From Corynebacterium coyleae (GTDB lineage Bacteria > Actinomycetota > Actinomycetes > Mycobacteriales > Mycobacteriaceae), in the NCBI RefSeq assembly GCF_030408635.1, contig NZ_CP047198.1:248001-312000 (forward strand): DNA of 64,000 bases, written 5' to 3'. Positions 10,017 through 18,421 of this stretch are shown here, in pieces. Within the stretch, counting starts at the first letter, position 1. The number at the start of each line of letters is the position of its first letter. The notes beneath the pieces are model-generated. The model searched no databases. It was not told the origin of the DNA and was given only the letters and a program-made list of their open reading frames with translations. A program made the position numbers and the translations under genes.

Positions 10017-11201
10017 GTGTCGCCAGTTCTTGCGTTTATTCTCGGCGCGCTCGTCGCCGTCCCCGCTGCCCATCTCGGGCGGCGGGCATTGCGTTGGTAT
10101 GCCCGAAACAGTGTGGACGACCACGATGAAGACACTGGCGTGAGCACTGTCAGCGATATGTTGCACCTGGTGACACAGGGATCGCCCACCGGCATCGTCG
10201 TCGTTGGAAGAAATGGCAAGGTGCAACTGTCCAACGCGCGTGCCCACGACATGTCGCTTGTGCACGACGGCACCGTCAACCCCCGCGTACTCGACGTTGC
10301 GGAGCAGGTGATGGACGATGCGGAGCAACGTGTCATCGACATGGAGATGCCACAGCGCACCACCGGTAACCGCATCCGTAACGTGCGCGCGGTAGTTGCT
10401 CCGTTGACGCTGACGGATAACTCGTCGGTGATCATTTACGGCTCCGACGAGTCTGAGAATGTGCGGATGGAGCACGCGCGGCGTGATTTCGTCGCAAATG
10501 TCTCGCACGAGCTCAAAACCCCCGTCGGTGGCATGTCGCTGCTGGCGGAGGCGCTTCTGCAGGATCCGACTGACCCGGAGATGGTCGAATACTTCGGCGG
10601 GAAACTGCACAAGGAAGCGCACCGCATGGGGGAGATGATCACGGACCTGATTGCGCTGTCGAAGTTGCAAGGCGCGGAAGCGCTGCCCGACATGGCGCCA
10701 GTGCGTGTCGACGACATCATCGACGAAGCCGTCATCCGCAACCACGTCACCGCCGAAAACCGCAAGATTGAAATCAACCGTGGCGCCCCCACTGGGCTGT
10801 ACGTGCTCGGCGACAAGTCGATGCTCACAGTGGCGGTGGCCAACCTGATATCCAACGCGATCAACTACTCGCCGGATGGGCAGCCGGTGAGCATCACGCA
10901 GAAAACGGTGCGCGACAAAGCGGTGCTGATTCGTGTCACGGACCGCGGCATCGGCATTGCGCCCGAGGACCAAAAACGCGTGTTTGAGCGGTTCTACCGG
11001 GTGGATAAGGCCCGTTCCCGCTCGACAGGTGGCACTGGCCTGGGGCTGGCGATTGTCAAGCACGTGGTTGCCAACCATGGCGGTAACATAACCGTGTGGT
11101 CTAGGCCCGGCACCGGCTCAACGTTCACCATTGAGTTGCCGATCTTTGACCCGGAATCTGTTCACGCCTCTGCTGGCAGAAAGGAACTTGAGCAGCAGTG
11201 A
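10017..11201 (+). CDS. senX3: Sensor histidine kinase, SenX3 type
   Basis: A 394-residue kinase that with RegX3 forms the actinobacterial phosphate-responsive two-component system. Only one N-terminal membrane segment (residues about 3-19) is visible. A PAS-like domain follows (GIVVVGRNGKVQLSNARAHD), then the H box FVANVSHELKTPVGG with His164, the N box NLISNAINYSPDG, the G1 box DRGIGIAPEDQKRVFERFYR and the G2 box GGTGLGLAIVKHV. The GTG start sits 10 bases after gpmA. The gene overlaps regX3 by 4 bases (GTGA), implying translational coupling. Mycobacterial SenX3 is usually drawn with two membrane segments, so this protein may have almost no extracytoplasmic part. Confidence 0.9.
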   Translation: MSPVLAFILGALVAVPAAHLGRRALRWYARNSVDDHDEDTGVSTVSDMLHLVTQGSPTGIVVVGRNGKVQLSNARAHDMSLVHDGTVNPRVLDVAEQVMDDAEQRVIDMEMPQRTTGNRIRNVRAVVAPLTLTDNSSVIIYGSDESENVRMEHARRDFVANVSHELKTPVGGMSLLAEALLQDPTDPEMVEYFGGKLHKEAHRMGEMITDLIALSKLQGAEALPDMAPVRVDDIIDEAVIRNHVTAENRKIEINRGAPTGLYVLGDKSMLTVAVANLISNAINYSPDGQPVSITQKTVRDKAVLIRVTDRGIGIAPEDQKRVFERFYRVDKARSRSTGGTGLGLAIVKHVVANHGGNITVWSRPGTGSTFTIELPIFDPESVHASAGRKELEQQ

Positions 11202-11887
11202 CGACCATCCTTATCGTCGAGGACGAAGAGAACTTATCGGACCCGCTCGCGTTTTTGCTGGGCAAGGAAGGGTTTGAGACCAAGATCGCGCCGGACGGTC
11301 CGACGGCGCTGCAGCTCTTCGACTCTGAAGACATCGATCTGGTTCTGCTGGATCTCATGCTGCCGGGGATGAGTGGCACGGAGGTGTGCCGAAAGCTGCG
11401 TGCGGAGTCGTCGGTGCCGATCATTATGGTCACGGCGCGTGACAGTGAGATCGATAAGGTTGTCGGCCTGGAGCTGGGAGCGGACGATTACGTGACCAAG
11501 CCGTACTCCACCCGCGAACTCGTCGCCCGCATCCGCGCGGTGCTGCGCCGCGGCCCGGAGGCGGAAAGTGCGGAGGATGCCGACGACCAGCTGCTGAAGG
11601 GCGGCCGGGTGGTCATGGACATCGACCGTCACACGGTGCTCGTGGACGGCCAGCCGGTGCCCATGCCGCTCAAAGAGTTCGACCTGCTCGAGTACCTCAT
11701 GCGCAACGCCGGCCGCGTGCTCACCCGCGGCCAGTTGATCGACCGCATCTGGGGCGCCGACTACGTGGGCGACACGAAGACCCTCGACGTCCACGTCAAG
11801 CGCCTGCGCTCCAAGATCGAGGCGGAGCCGAAGCGCCCCACTCAGCTGGTTACCGTGCGCGGCTTGGGTTACAAGTTCGAGGCCTGA
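11198..11887 (+). CDS. regX3: Response regulator, RegX3 type
   Basis: A 229-residue OmpR/PhoB-family regulator. The receiver domain has the acidic pocket VEDEEN, phospho-acceptor Asp52 in [10 protein letters not shown], the Thr in VTARDSE and the Lys in DDYVTKPYS. The C-terminal winged helix shows [20 protein letters not shown] and the tail [12 protein letters not shown]. In relatives it activates phosphate uptake genes and is itself controlled by SenX3. Its 3' end overlaps by 19 bases the 3' end of the convergent cysteine-rich protein gene. Confidence 0.93.
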   Translation: MTTILIVEDEENLSDPLAFLLGKEGFETKIAPDGPTALQLFDSEDIDLVLLDLMLPGMSGTEVCRKLRAESSVPIIMVTARDSEIDKVVGLELGADDYVTKPYSTRELVARIRAVLRRGPEAESAEDADDQLLKGGRVVMDIDRHTVLVDGQPVPMPLKEFDLLEYLMRNAGRVLTRGQLIDRIWGADYVGDTKTLDVHVKRLRSKIEAEPKRPTQLVTVRGLGYKFEA

Positions 11888-12768
11888 TCCGTCGCGGGGT
11901 GGGTGGCTTTCGCCTCCCGCGGCAGGTTCGTGCGAGCCTCGCAATGCTTTGCGACGATCGCATACGGGACCTCACCAATCAGCGCAATCAACTCGTCCTT
12001 CATGGACTGCCAAATCGGCTTGAGGCTGCCGTTGTTTGAGGTGTGGCACTGCGGTGAGGCGGTGCACCACCAGTCGAAATCCTCGCCACCGTCGCCCCAC
12101 TGGCGGCGGTCGTACTCGCCGATGGTGGTGCGCAGGATCTCGTGGCCGTCGCTACGCTCTTGCCATTCGTCTTCGCGGGAGAACGGCACCTGCCAGCACA
12201 CTTCCGGCTTAGTGCCAACGATGTTGTGGCCTTCCGCCATCGCCCACTGGTGCAGCGCACAGCCCGCACCGGTCGGGTGGCCGGGGCGGTTGGCGAAGAT
12301 GCAGGCGCCGTCGACCACCTTTGTCTTGATGTGCGGGCCGTCGTCCTCTTCATCGCTGTCGTCCCACTCCAGCCACGGCTCGAGCCACGTGGGGTCGTCG
12401 GCCTTGAAGAACTCATCCGTGTCGGCCGGACGCAACTGCCAGTACTTCGCCGGCATCAACGCAACGGAGTTATATACGGTGTCGCGGTCTTCTTCGTCGG
12501 CAATGTATGCGCCGTGGATGCAGCAGCCGACCGCCTGGTTGGATTCGTCGATACCCAGGCACTGTGACGTGCCAAAGCGGCATGACCACGTGGACTCGAG
12601 CCAGGTCAGATCTAGCGAAAACGTGTGGTCAGGGTCCTCCGGGTGGACAAACTCAAACCATTCGCGCGGGAATTCCTGGGCCGTTTCCCTGCCTGCCGCA
12701 ATGGAGCGACCTGCCGGGGAATCTGCCGGAAAGCCAAGAAAAACAGGATTCGGGGCTGGTTGATTCAC
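11869..12768 (-). CDS. Conserved cysteine-rich actinobacterial protein (Rv0495c-like)
   Basis: A 299-residue soluble protein with no signal peptide. It carries about ten cysteines in recurring contexts: [57 protein letters not shown] and KHCEA. The pattern recalls metal- or Fe-S-binding cysteine clusters such as the YkgJ-like type. By position next to regX3 and ppx it is the counterpart of M. tuberculosis Rv0495c. The biochemical function is not established by anything visible here. The acidic segment [11 protein letters not shown] in the middle is likely a flexible loop. Start ATG 12768 has no strong competitor. Confidence 0.75.
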   Translation of the reverse strand: MNQPAPNPVFLGFPADSPAGRSIAAGRETAQEFPREWFEFVHPEDPDHTFSLDLTWLESTWSCRFGTSQCLGIDESNQAVGCCIHGAYIADEEDRDTVYNSVALMPAKYWQLRPADTDEFFKADDPTWLEPWLEWDDSDEEDDGPHIKTKVVDGACIFANRPGHPTGAGCALHQWAMAEGHNIVGTKPEVCWQVPFSREDEWQERSDGHEILRTTIGEYDRRQWGDGGEDFDWWCTASPQCHTSNNGSLKPIWQSMKDELIALIGEVPYAIVAKHCEARTNLPREAKATHPATDQASNL

Positions 12769-12798
12769 ACTTGCACACCGTAGACCCGTTACGCTGAG

Positions 12799-13755
12799 GT
12801 GGTGCGATTAGGTGTATTAGACGTCGGAAGCAACACCGTCCATCTTGTGGCGGTCGATGCATACGGTGGCGGACGCCCCACCCCGATGAGTGACTGGAAG
12901 CAGCCGCTGCGGCTTGTCGAGTTGCTGGATAAGAAAGGCAACATCGAACAAAAAGGCATCGACAAACTTGTCGACGCCTGCCAGGAAGCAGCCGACCTCT
13001 CCAACAATCTCAAGTGCAAAGAGGTCCTTGCCTTCGCCACCTCGGCAGTGCGCTCCGCGACGAACTCCGAGGACGTGCTGAAGCAGGTGAAGAAGAAAAC
13101 CGGCGTGGACCTAGAGATCCTCTCCGGCGAAGAGGAAGCACGCCTGACCTTCCTCGCTGCCCGCCGCTGGCACGGCTGGTCCGCCGGCCGCATCACCAAC
13201 CTGGACATCGGCGGTGGCTCGCTCGAGATTTCCTCAGGCACCGAAGAAATGCCGGACCTGGCAGTGTCGCTGGACCTCGGCGCTGGCCGTCTGACCCACG
13301 AGTGGTTCGACACCGACCCGCCAGAGCGTAAGAAGATCAACATGCTGCGCGACTACATCGACGCGGAACTCGCCGGCCCCGCCGAAGAATTTAAAGCACT
13401 CGGCGAGGTAGGCCTGGCGGTGGGTACGTCGAAGACGTTCCGCTCCCTTGCCCGCCTTACCGGTGCAGCACCATCGTCGGCAGGTCCGTTCGTGCAGCGC
13501 ACCCTCACCGCACCCGGTTTGCGCCAGCTCATCGCGTTCATTTCACGCATGACAGCAGCGGACCGTGCGGAGCTCGAAGGCATCAATGCGGACCGATCCC
13601 ACCAGATCGTCGCCGGTGCCCTCGTTGCCGAGGCTGCAATGCGCGCACTAAATATTGATAAGTTGGAGATCTGCCCGTGGGCCTTGCGTGAAGGCGTGAT
13701 TCTGAAACGCATCGACCAGGGCGGTTTGAATGCCGATAAAGGAGACGACGAGTAA
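12799..13755 (+). CDS. ppx: Exopolyphosphatase / guanosine pentaphosphatase (Ppx/GppA)
   Basis: A 318-residue member of the ASKHA-fold Ppx/GppA family, which removes terminal phosphate from polyphosphate or pppGpp. Visible motifs are the phosphate-1 loop [14 protein letters not shown], the acidic [13 protein letters not shown] segment and the phosphate-2 loop [12 protein letters not shown]. It has only the N-terminal catalytic half, as in actinobacterial Ppx1/Ppx2, without the C-terminal HD-like domain of E. coli Ppx. Two consecutive GTG codons (12799, 12802) can start it. The next gene begins immediately after the stop, so the two form an operon. The link to a phosphate-sensing regulator next door fits polyphosphate turnover. 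Confidence 0.88.
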   Translation: MVRLGVLDVGSNTVHLVAVDAYGGGRPTPMSDWKQPLRLVELLDKKGNIEQKGIDKLVDACQEAADLSNNLKCKEVLAFATSAVRSATNSEDVLKQVKKKTGVDLEILSGEEEARLTFLAARRWHGWSAGRITNLDIGGGSLEISSGTEEMPDLAVSLDLGAGRLTHEWFDTDPPERKKINMLRDYIDAELAGPAEEFKALGEVGLAVGTSKTFRSLARLTGAAPSSAGPFVQRTLTAPGLRQLIAFISRMTAADRAELEGINADRSHQIVAGALVAEAAMRALNIDKLEICPWALREGVILKRIDQGGLNADKGDDE

Positions 13756-14586
13756 ATGGCCGACAAGCAGCTCACGGTAGCCGAGCTCCTCGCGCGCGCC
13801 GAGAAGGAAAATCCTTCGGCCACACGACGCCCCCGGCGCCGCCGCAGCCTCGAAGACGGTGGCGTTTCGGTCGCCGAGCTCACCGACTCCTTTAAGAAGG
13901 TCAACGTCAAACCTGTCGAGGCGAAGCACTCGAGCGTGCCTATCGACGCCCCCGCCGAACCGGCAAAGACCCCCAAGCAGGAGAAGCCTGCGGAGAAGCC
14001 TGCCAAGCAGGAGAAGCCTGAAGAGGCAGTGGCCAAGGCGAAGCCGACTCAGGCTCCGCCTGCCGAAGACGACACCCACGTCATTCCGGTCGTGCGCGAA
14101 GGCGCTGCCAAGCCGGCAGGAAAGCCGGCAGAGAAACCTGCTGCTAAGCCTGCGGAGAAGCCTGCAGCACAGGCCACGGCACCGGCGGCGCCTGCGGCAG
14201 CTGCGGCTGCTGTGGCGGCTCCTCAGTCGGAGGAGAAGCCGGTAGAGGAGGTAGTCGTCGATAAGCAGGATGCGGAGCTCGACCTGTTCGAGAACGACCT
14301 GCCTGATGAGGACGTCCGCGACATCGAAGTCGAGGACGCCTCCATCAACCCGATTCTGATGGTGCTGCTCGTTGGCCTGGGCGTGCTGCTGGGTGTGCTT
14401 GGGTTCCTGGCATTCAAGTGGCTGTGGGCGCACGTCATCCCAGTTGTCGCGGTGCTGCTTGGCATCGTCGCAGTGGTCGGCGTGGTCTTCGGTGTGCGTG
14501 CGATGCGCACCGGACGTGATGGTCTGAACATGGCGCTTGCAGGTATCGCTGCAGCAGTTATGGCATTTGGGCCCGCGTTGATCTAA
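13756..14586 (+). CDS. Ala/Pro/Lys-rich protein with three C-terminal membrane segments
   Basis: A 276-residue protein. Residues 1-45 form a conserved head (TVAELLARAEKENP, RRPRRRRSLEDGG, VSVAELTDSFKKV). Residues about 60-165 are a low-complexity Pro/Ala/Lys linker with repeated KPAEKPA-like units, then an acidic stretch (DLFENDLPDEDVRDIEVED). The last 85 residues hold about three hydrophobic segments. It matches the position and design of mycobacterial Rv0497, a conserved membrane protein of unknown function. The charged head with RRPRRRR is probably cytoplasmic. The gene sits between ppx and proC without spacing. Slippage in the repeated codons is likely to make length vary among strains. 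Confidence 0.75.
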   Translation: MADKQLTVAELLARAEKENPSATRRPRRRRSLEDGGVSVAELTDSFKKVNVKPVEAKHSSVPIDAPAEPAKTPKQEKPAEKPAKQEKPEEAVAKAKPTQAPPAEDDTHVIPVVREGAAKPAGKPAEKPAAKPAEKPAAQATAPAAPAAAAAAVAAPQSEEKPVEEVVVDKQDAELDLFENDLPDEDVRDIEVEDASINPILMVLLVGLGVLLGVLGFLAFKWLWAHVIPVVAVLLGIVAVVGVVFGVRAMRTGRDGLNMALAGIAAAVMAFGPALI

Positions 14587-14588
14587 AC

Positions 14589-15410
14589 ATGGCAACCATG
14601 GCAAACATCGCAATTATTGGCGCCGGAAATATCGGCGAAGCGCTCCTGTCGGGTCTGATCCAGTCCGGTTACGACCCGGAGAAGATCACGGCGACGAATA
14701 GGTCGTCGCAACGCAGCGAAGTATTGCGTGAGCGCTACGGCGTGCGCACCACCAACGACAACCACGAAGCCGTACAGCACGCCGACGTCGTGTTCCTGTG
14801 CGTGAAACCCGCGGGCATCCTCGACGTCATCGCCGAAATTGGCGAAGGCTTTGGCGACGCCGACAACACCCCGGTCCTGGTCTCCATGGCAGCAGGTATC
14901 ACGCTGGCAGCGATGGAAGAGGCAGTGGCGCTCGCAGGCGCCCCGATCGCGCGCGTTATGCCGAATACGCCCATGCTCGTCGGTAAGGGCGTGCTTGCGG
15001 TGACCTACGGGCGTTTCGTTGACGACGAGCAGCGGCAGACCGTCGATGAACTGCTCGCCGCCGCCGGCGAGGTTGTCACCGTCACCGAACCGCAGATCGA
15101 CGCAGTGACCGCAGTGTCCGGCTCCGGCCCTGCGTACTTCTTCCTTGTCACCGAAGCGATGGTGGACGCGGGCGTGTCCCTCGGCCTGCCGCGCGACCTT
15201 GCGGAGCGTCTGGCTAAGGCCACCGCGGCCGGTGCAGGCGCGATGCTGGAAGGCGAGGATGGGCCCGTGCAGTTGCGTGCCAACGTTTCGTCCCCGGCAG
15301 GCACAACCGCGCGTGCGATCCGCGAGTTGGAGGAGTCCGGTCTGCGTGGTGCGTTCTACCGCGCGATGGAGGCCTGTGCGCGCCGGTCGAAGGAACTTGG
15401 CGAGGAATAA
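14589..15410 (+). CDS. proC: Pyrroline-5-carboxylate reductase
   Basis: Catalyses the last step of proline synthesis with NAD(P)H. The 273 residues show the Rossmann start ANIAIIGAGNIGEALLSGL, the VFLCVKPAG strand, the RVMPNTPMLVGKG block and the signature VSGSGPAYFFLVTEAMVDAG with the C-terminal LRANVSSPAGTTARAI. ATG 14589 is used; a second ATG at 14598 directly before ANIAI is equally plausible. It follows the membrane protein gene by two bases, so it is the end of the ppx operon. Confidence 0.94.
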   Translation: MATMANIAIIGAGNIGEALLSGLIQSGYDPEKITATNRSSQRSEVLRERYGVRTTNDNHEAVQHADVVFLCVKPAGILDVIAEIGEGFGDADNTPVLVSMAAGITLAAMEEAVALAGAPIARVMPNTPMLVGKGVLAVTYGRFVDDEQRQTVDELLAAAGEVVTVTEPQIDAVTAVSGSGPAYFFLVTEAMVDAGVSLGLPRDLAERLAKATAAGAGAMLEGEDGPVQLRANVSSPAGTTARAIRELEESGLRGAFYRAMEACARRSKELGEE

Positions 15411-15591
15411 CCCCGGTAGTCACACCCGTCACAACTGATGCTGTGTGTTCACTACCTGCACTCTGAAAAAATTCTCTCCCTTAAGTCGCACTCAACCCAT
15501 GTTTCACGTTAGGGTGGTTGGAGCACGTGCGTGTTCGTCCTGCGGGAGGGGAAGCCTGCAGCGCGTTTGCGTGCCGAGAGGTAAGAATTAA

Positions 15592-15783
15592 GTGGTTAAT
15601 GAAGATAAAGGAAAGTTCCTGACGGTCGCCGAAGTCGCGGAGATTATGCGCGTCTCCAAGATGACCGTCTACCGCCTCGTTCACTCCGGCGAACTGCCTG
15701 CCGTCCGCGTAGGCCGTTCGTTCCGTGTCAACGAAAACGCGGTGAACGAATACCTGGAGTCCTCCGTCTACGACGTGGGGTAA
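15592..15783 (+). CDS. Small helix-turn-helix (excisionase-type) DNA-binding protein
   Basis: A 63-residue protein with a MerR/excisionase-like winged helix: FLTVAEVAEIMRVSKMTVYRLVHSGELPAVRVGRSFRVNE. This is the counterpart of mycobacterial Rv0500A, always found between proC and the small ribosomal protein gene. The GTG start follows an A+G-rich GAGAGGTAAGAA. The 180 bases upstream contain no gene and should hold its promoter. It is followed by a strong terminator. Despite the excisionase label there is no integrase nearby, so it is a chromosomal regulator of unknown target. Confidence 0.85.
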   Translation: MVNEDKGKFLTVAEVAEIMRVSKMTVYRLVHSGELPAVRVGRSFRVNENAVNEYLESSVYDVG

Positions 15784-15803
15784 AACCACTCCAGACCCCT
15801 ACG

Positions 15804-15856
15804 AAACGCCCGTTCCCACCTGATTTCAGTGGGGGAACGGGCGTTTTCGGTTTTTG
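15804..15856 (+). terminator. Rho-independent terminator of the HTH gene
   Basis: Arms AAACGCCCGTTCCCAC (15804-15819) and GTGGGGGAACGGGCGTTT (15829-15846) pair almost completely and are followed by CGGTTTTT. It lies 20 bases after the HTH stop codon and can also act on the other strand. Confidence 0.85.
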
Positions 15857-15994
15857 GCTGCTGGTCTGCACGCCTGTATGCTTGGCGTGTTCAGGTTGGC
15901 CACAACCTGTGGGAGTGTGCACCTCCCACTGTTCCGCGCAAGCGGTCGTGCCGACCACGTACGTACGAAGCAACGTTAGAAAAGAGGAAGCCTT

Positions 15995-16096
15995 ATGGGT
16001 TCAGTTATTAAGAAGCGCCGCAAGCGTATGTCGAAGAAGAAGCACCGCAAGATGCTCCGCCGCACTCGTGTGCAGCGTCGTAAGCTCGGCAAGTAA
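15995..16096 (+). CDS. Small ribosomal protein bS22 (33 residues, AURKAIP1/COX24-like)
   Basis: A 33-codon gene with an AAAGAGGAAG ribosome site. The product starts [18 protein letters not shown] and ends RVQRRKLGK, with more than half basic residues. From memory this is nearly identical to the bS22 protein found in mycobacterial 30S ribosome structures (Rv0500B position), where it binds 16S rRNA near the decoding region. In annotation it often appears as an AURKAIP1/COX24-domain protein. A perfect terminator follows 10 bases after the stop. Confidence 0.9.
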   Translation: MGSVIKKRRKRMSKKKHRKMLRRTRVQRRKLGK

Positions 16097-16106
16097 GCCA
16101 AGCGCC

Positions 16107-16139
16107 GCCCGCCTCCGTTTTTGTGGAGGCGGGCTTTTT
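16107..16139 (+). terminator. Rho-independent terminator of bS22
   Basis: GCCCGCCTCC (16107-16116) pairs perfectly with GGAGGCGGGC (16125-16134), followed by TTTTTG. It marks the end of the conserved backbone before the accessory region. Confidence 0.92.
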
Positions 16140-16244
16140 GTTTGCCTTCCGTGGAGCGGATGGTGGGGTGTGGGTGTGTCCCTATATATGGCGTCGGATT
16201 GGGGTTGGGGCGGATGGTGGGGTGGTGTTCTCCTGGTCTGTGGG

Positions 16245-16286
16245 CTGATCGTCTAGCTGGGCTTGTGATGCTGCTAGACGGTCTCG
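16245..16286. repeat. GATCGTCTAGC hairpin, left copy 1
   Basis: CTGATCGTCTAGC (16245-16257) faces GCTAGACGGTCTCG (16273-16286); the core CGTCTAGC/GCTAGACG pairs over 8 bases. It is one of four related hairpins, two on each side of the metalloprotease gene. There is no T-run next to it, so it is not a standard terminator. Confidence 0.7.
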
Positions 16287-16339
16287 TTTTGGCCTCTGTG
16301 TTTGCCCTGGTGGTGTTGGGGGTGTTTGTCGTTATGGGG

Positions 16340-16380
16340 CTGATCGTCTAGCTGGTGTTTCAGGGAGCTAGACGATGAGC
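16340..16380. repeat. GATCGTCTAGC hairpin, left copy 2
   Basis: CTGATCGTCTAGCTGG (16340-16355) faces AGCTAGACGATGAGC (16366-16380); ATCGTCTAGCT pairs with AGCTAGACGAT over 11 bases. The left arm is identical over 16 bases to that of copy 1. Confidence 0.7.
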
Positions 16381-16505
16381 GTTGGGGTGGTGGGCTGGTG
16401 TGTTCGTGGGGTTGAAACGCCCTGTTTTCGTGTCTCGAAGGCTATTGTTGCGTGTGTGCTCGTAAAACGGGGGTAATTTCCGGGGGTAAGCAGGTGGTGC
16501 GGATT

Positions 16506-16826
16506 GCTGAACAATCCGCACGTCACACCCATTTCGAGCCGTTTTCACAGTCGTTGAACAATCCTTCCGACCATTTTAGGGCTGTTTTGAAGTGCTGTTC
16601 CGGCATTTCCCCAGGTCGCGATTCAAACGGGCGGGTGTTGGCTGAAAACACCCTTAAACCGCATACTATGCATGCATAAAGATTGTTCAACGAAGTGCAC
16701 CCAAGGCAAATCAGATCGTTCAACAACCCTTCGCCTCGGTCTGGAATGTGGGTTGGATTGGTGAACAATCCAGACGTTAACCAGGGGCAAAGCGTTGAAC
16801 AATCCAGAAAAAACGTTGAACAATCC
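16506..16826. promoter_or_regulatory. Seven copies of a 12-base motif, GTTGAACAATCC
   Basis: Five copies are direct (ending at 16517, 16564, 16771, 16805 and 16826) and two inverted (16681-16691, GATTGTTCAAC; 16714-16724, GATCGTTCAAC). The last two direct copies are 21 bases apart, two helical turns. The centre TTGAACAA is itself nearly symmetric. The first copy sits in a hairpin, GTGCGGATT (16497-16505) with AATCCGCAC (16513-16521). The array ends 121 bases before the metalloprotease start. Likely reading: operators for a DNA-binding regulator; iterons of a replicon are less likely because no replication gene is present. Confidence 0.7.
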
Positions 16827-16947
16827 CGCCAAAAAACAATGTGTCCAGCAACCGTTTTACCTGCGCATACAAACTGCATAACCTTAAGCGTGTCAGGAAG
16901 AACAGGTCCTGATCAGCGAAACAAGAAATCACCAAGGAGCACCACCA

Positions 16948-18264
16948 ATGCGCAACGCAATCCGCAACACCATCGCAGCAGCACTGACTGCCACCATGGC
17001 CATTGCCGGTATCACCCCCGCCAATGCGTGCGACGCTTGCGATGAGCAAGCATTGATCGCCCCGGTTGATTTCGGCGCTGGGCTCGACCTGGTTGATTCT
17101 GACGGCGACGGCCTTCCCGACGTATGGGAACAACACGGTGTCATCTTGTCTGACGGCACTGCAGTACCGCTTCCCGGTTATGGGGCTGATGTGAATCGTC
17201 CGGATCTGTTTTTGCAACTGAACTGGATGGCGTCCGAATACCGCAGCCTTGGCTGCGAAGACACCTACGTTGACGCTTGTGATTTCGCTGACAAGCGCAA
17301 CCTTGGCCCATCGGCACAGATGCTCAAGGAGATGGTCGACCTGTTCGACGACCACGGCATTAACCTGCACATCGACGCAGGCGAGTTGTTTACCAACATC
17401 CCCAACTACACCCCACAAGGTGGGGAAACCGTCGACTACAACCGCTACTACTTCAAGGATGAAATCCAGGCGTACAAACTGCTCGACAACATCGAGGAGT
17501 TCTTAGGTGAGCGTGACAACATCTTCCGTATCGGGGTTATCGGTGATCAGATTGATCAAGGTAACTACGCCTCGGGTATTTCCTTGGTTGGTGATAACTC
17601 GTTTTTCATCGCGAATAACCGCCTGATGGGATCGGATGCAAAACTGCGCAACACCATCCTGCACGAGTTAGGCCACACTCTAGATCTTCGCCACTGGGGT
17701 GCTAACGACACCGTCGGCGAGTTGATGAAAGGTGTTTCCCTTCCGATGGCGCCGGAGTATGACTCGGTGATGAACTACCTGTACCAGTTTGGCAAGTTCA
17801 ACTACTCGGAAAAGCCATACCTGCTTGAAACCCCCAACGGCAACGCGGTTGTCCCCGCCGACTGGGACGTACTAAAGATCAATACTGCGCGTATTGCTGC
17901 TGACAACCTTGAAATCGGCGACTTCAGTGCCATGGCAGGTGCCATCATCGACAACAAACCAGAAGCACCCGCCAAGGTTGACGACAAGGCAGAAGCACCA
18001 GCACAGGTCGAAGCAGAAGCCCCGGCTCAGGCCGACAAGGCTAACGACAAGGCCGAGGAGCAGGTACAAGACCAGGCAGACGCTGACGACAACAAGGCAA
18101 ACGCTGAGGAGCAGGAAGCACCGGCCAAGGTGGACAACGCCAACAAGCAGGCAGACAACAAGCCTGCAGAAGCAGACGGCAACATCGTCGCCATCGTCGC
18201 CCCGATCGTCGCCCTGCTAGCCATCGTCGGAATCGGCTTCGCCTTCGCCAACATGATGCTCTAA
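16948..18264 (+). CDS. Secreted, C-terminally anchored metzincin-like zinc metalloprotease
   Basis: A 438-residue protein. A signal peptide (about 1-27, cleavage after ANA) precedes CDAC. Residues 50-61, DSDGDGLPDVWE, form a calcium-binding thrombospondin type 3/dockerin-like loop. The catalytic motif HELGHTLDLRH at 239-249 has zinc ligands His239, His243, His249 and Glu240, with SVMNY (273-277) as the Met-turn of metzincins; position 8 of the motif is Asp instead of the usual Gly. Residues about 337-410 are a repetitive Ala/Lys/Asp/Glu linker (APAKVDDKAEAPAQ). Residues 412-434 are a membrane anchor with no LPXTG. It should therefore stand on the cell surface. The substrate is unknown. It is transcribed alone, between repeats, and ends at a strong terminator. 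Confidence 0.8.
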   Translation: MRNAIRNTIAAALTATMAIAGITPANACDACDEQALIAPVDFGAGLDLVDSDGDGLPDVWEQHGVILSDGTAVPLPGYGADVNRPDLFLQLNWMASEYRSLGCEDTYVDACDFADKRNLGPSAQMLKEMVDLFDDHGINLHIDAGELFTNIPNYTPQGGETVDYNRYYFKDEIQAYKLLDNIEEFLGERDNIFRIGVIGDQIDQGNYASGISLVGDNSFFIANNRLMGSDAKLRNTILHELGHTLDLRHWGANDTVGELMKGVSLPMAPEYDSVMNYLYQFGKFNYSEKPYLLETPNGNAVVPADWDVLKINTARIAADNLEIGDFSAMAGAIIDNKPEAPAKVDDKAEAPAQVEAEAPAQADKANDKAEEQVQDQADADDNKANAEEQEAPAKVDNANKQADNKPAEADGNIVAIVAPIVALLAIVGIGFAFANMML

Positions 18265-18283
18265 AACCAAACACCCAAACCAC

Positions 18284-18317
18284 AAAGAGTGTGCCCCAAT
18301 GAGGGCACACTCTTTTC
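18284..18317 (+). terminator. Rho-independent terminator of the metalloprotease
   Basis: AAAGAGTGTGCCC (18284-18296) pairs perfectly with GGGCACACTCTTT (18303-18315), 19 bases after the stop codon. The flanking A and T runs make it usable in both directions. Confidence 0.92.
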
Positions 18318-18327
18318 GTTGCTGCCC

Positions 18328-18369
18328 CTGATCGTCTAGCACGACCACAAACCCAGCTAGACGGTCTCG
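18328..18369. repeat. GATCGTCTAGC hairpin, right copy 1
   Basis: CTGATCGTCTAGC (18328-18340) faces GCTAGACGGTCTCG (18356-18369). Both arms are identical to those of the left copy 1 at 16245-16286, while the loop differs. Confidence 0.7.
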
Positions 18370-18421
18370 AAACCGCCTTCACAAACCTCCAGGTGATAAC
18401 GACCACCATGGTCAATACGGA

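Larger units (their letters stand above)
16140..16496. other. G/T-rich non-coding stretch with two hairpins
   Basis: About 350 bases without a convincing gene. The plus strand is strongly biased to G and T (GGTGGGG, GGTGTTGGGGG runs), so open frames here encode only hydrophobic Val/Leu/Gly strings. It contains the two left-hand hairpins annotated separately. No promoter with good boxes was seen. Confidence 0.6.

Noticed and set aside
15882-16256. 124-codon frame across the bS22 gene
   Set aside because: It is the alternative frame of bS22 and its terminator; composition is low-complexity and there is no homology that I recognise.
16121-16351. Open frame encoding a hydrophobic 76-residue protein (ends VFALVVLGVFVVMGLIV)
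   Set aside because: The hydrophobicity follows from the G/T-rich plus strand, the frame covers the bS22 terminator and two hairpins, and no ribosome site is present.
16614-16640. Sequence resembling a tRNA T-arm (GCGATTCAAACGGGC)
   Set aside because: No acceptor stem, anticodon arm or D-arm can be folded around it; no tRNA gene was seen in the window.
16506-16826. GTTGAACAATCC cluster as a CRISPR array
   Set aside because: Units are only 12 bases, spacing is irregular and orientations are mixed.
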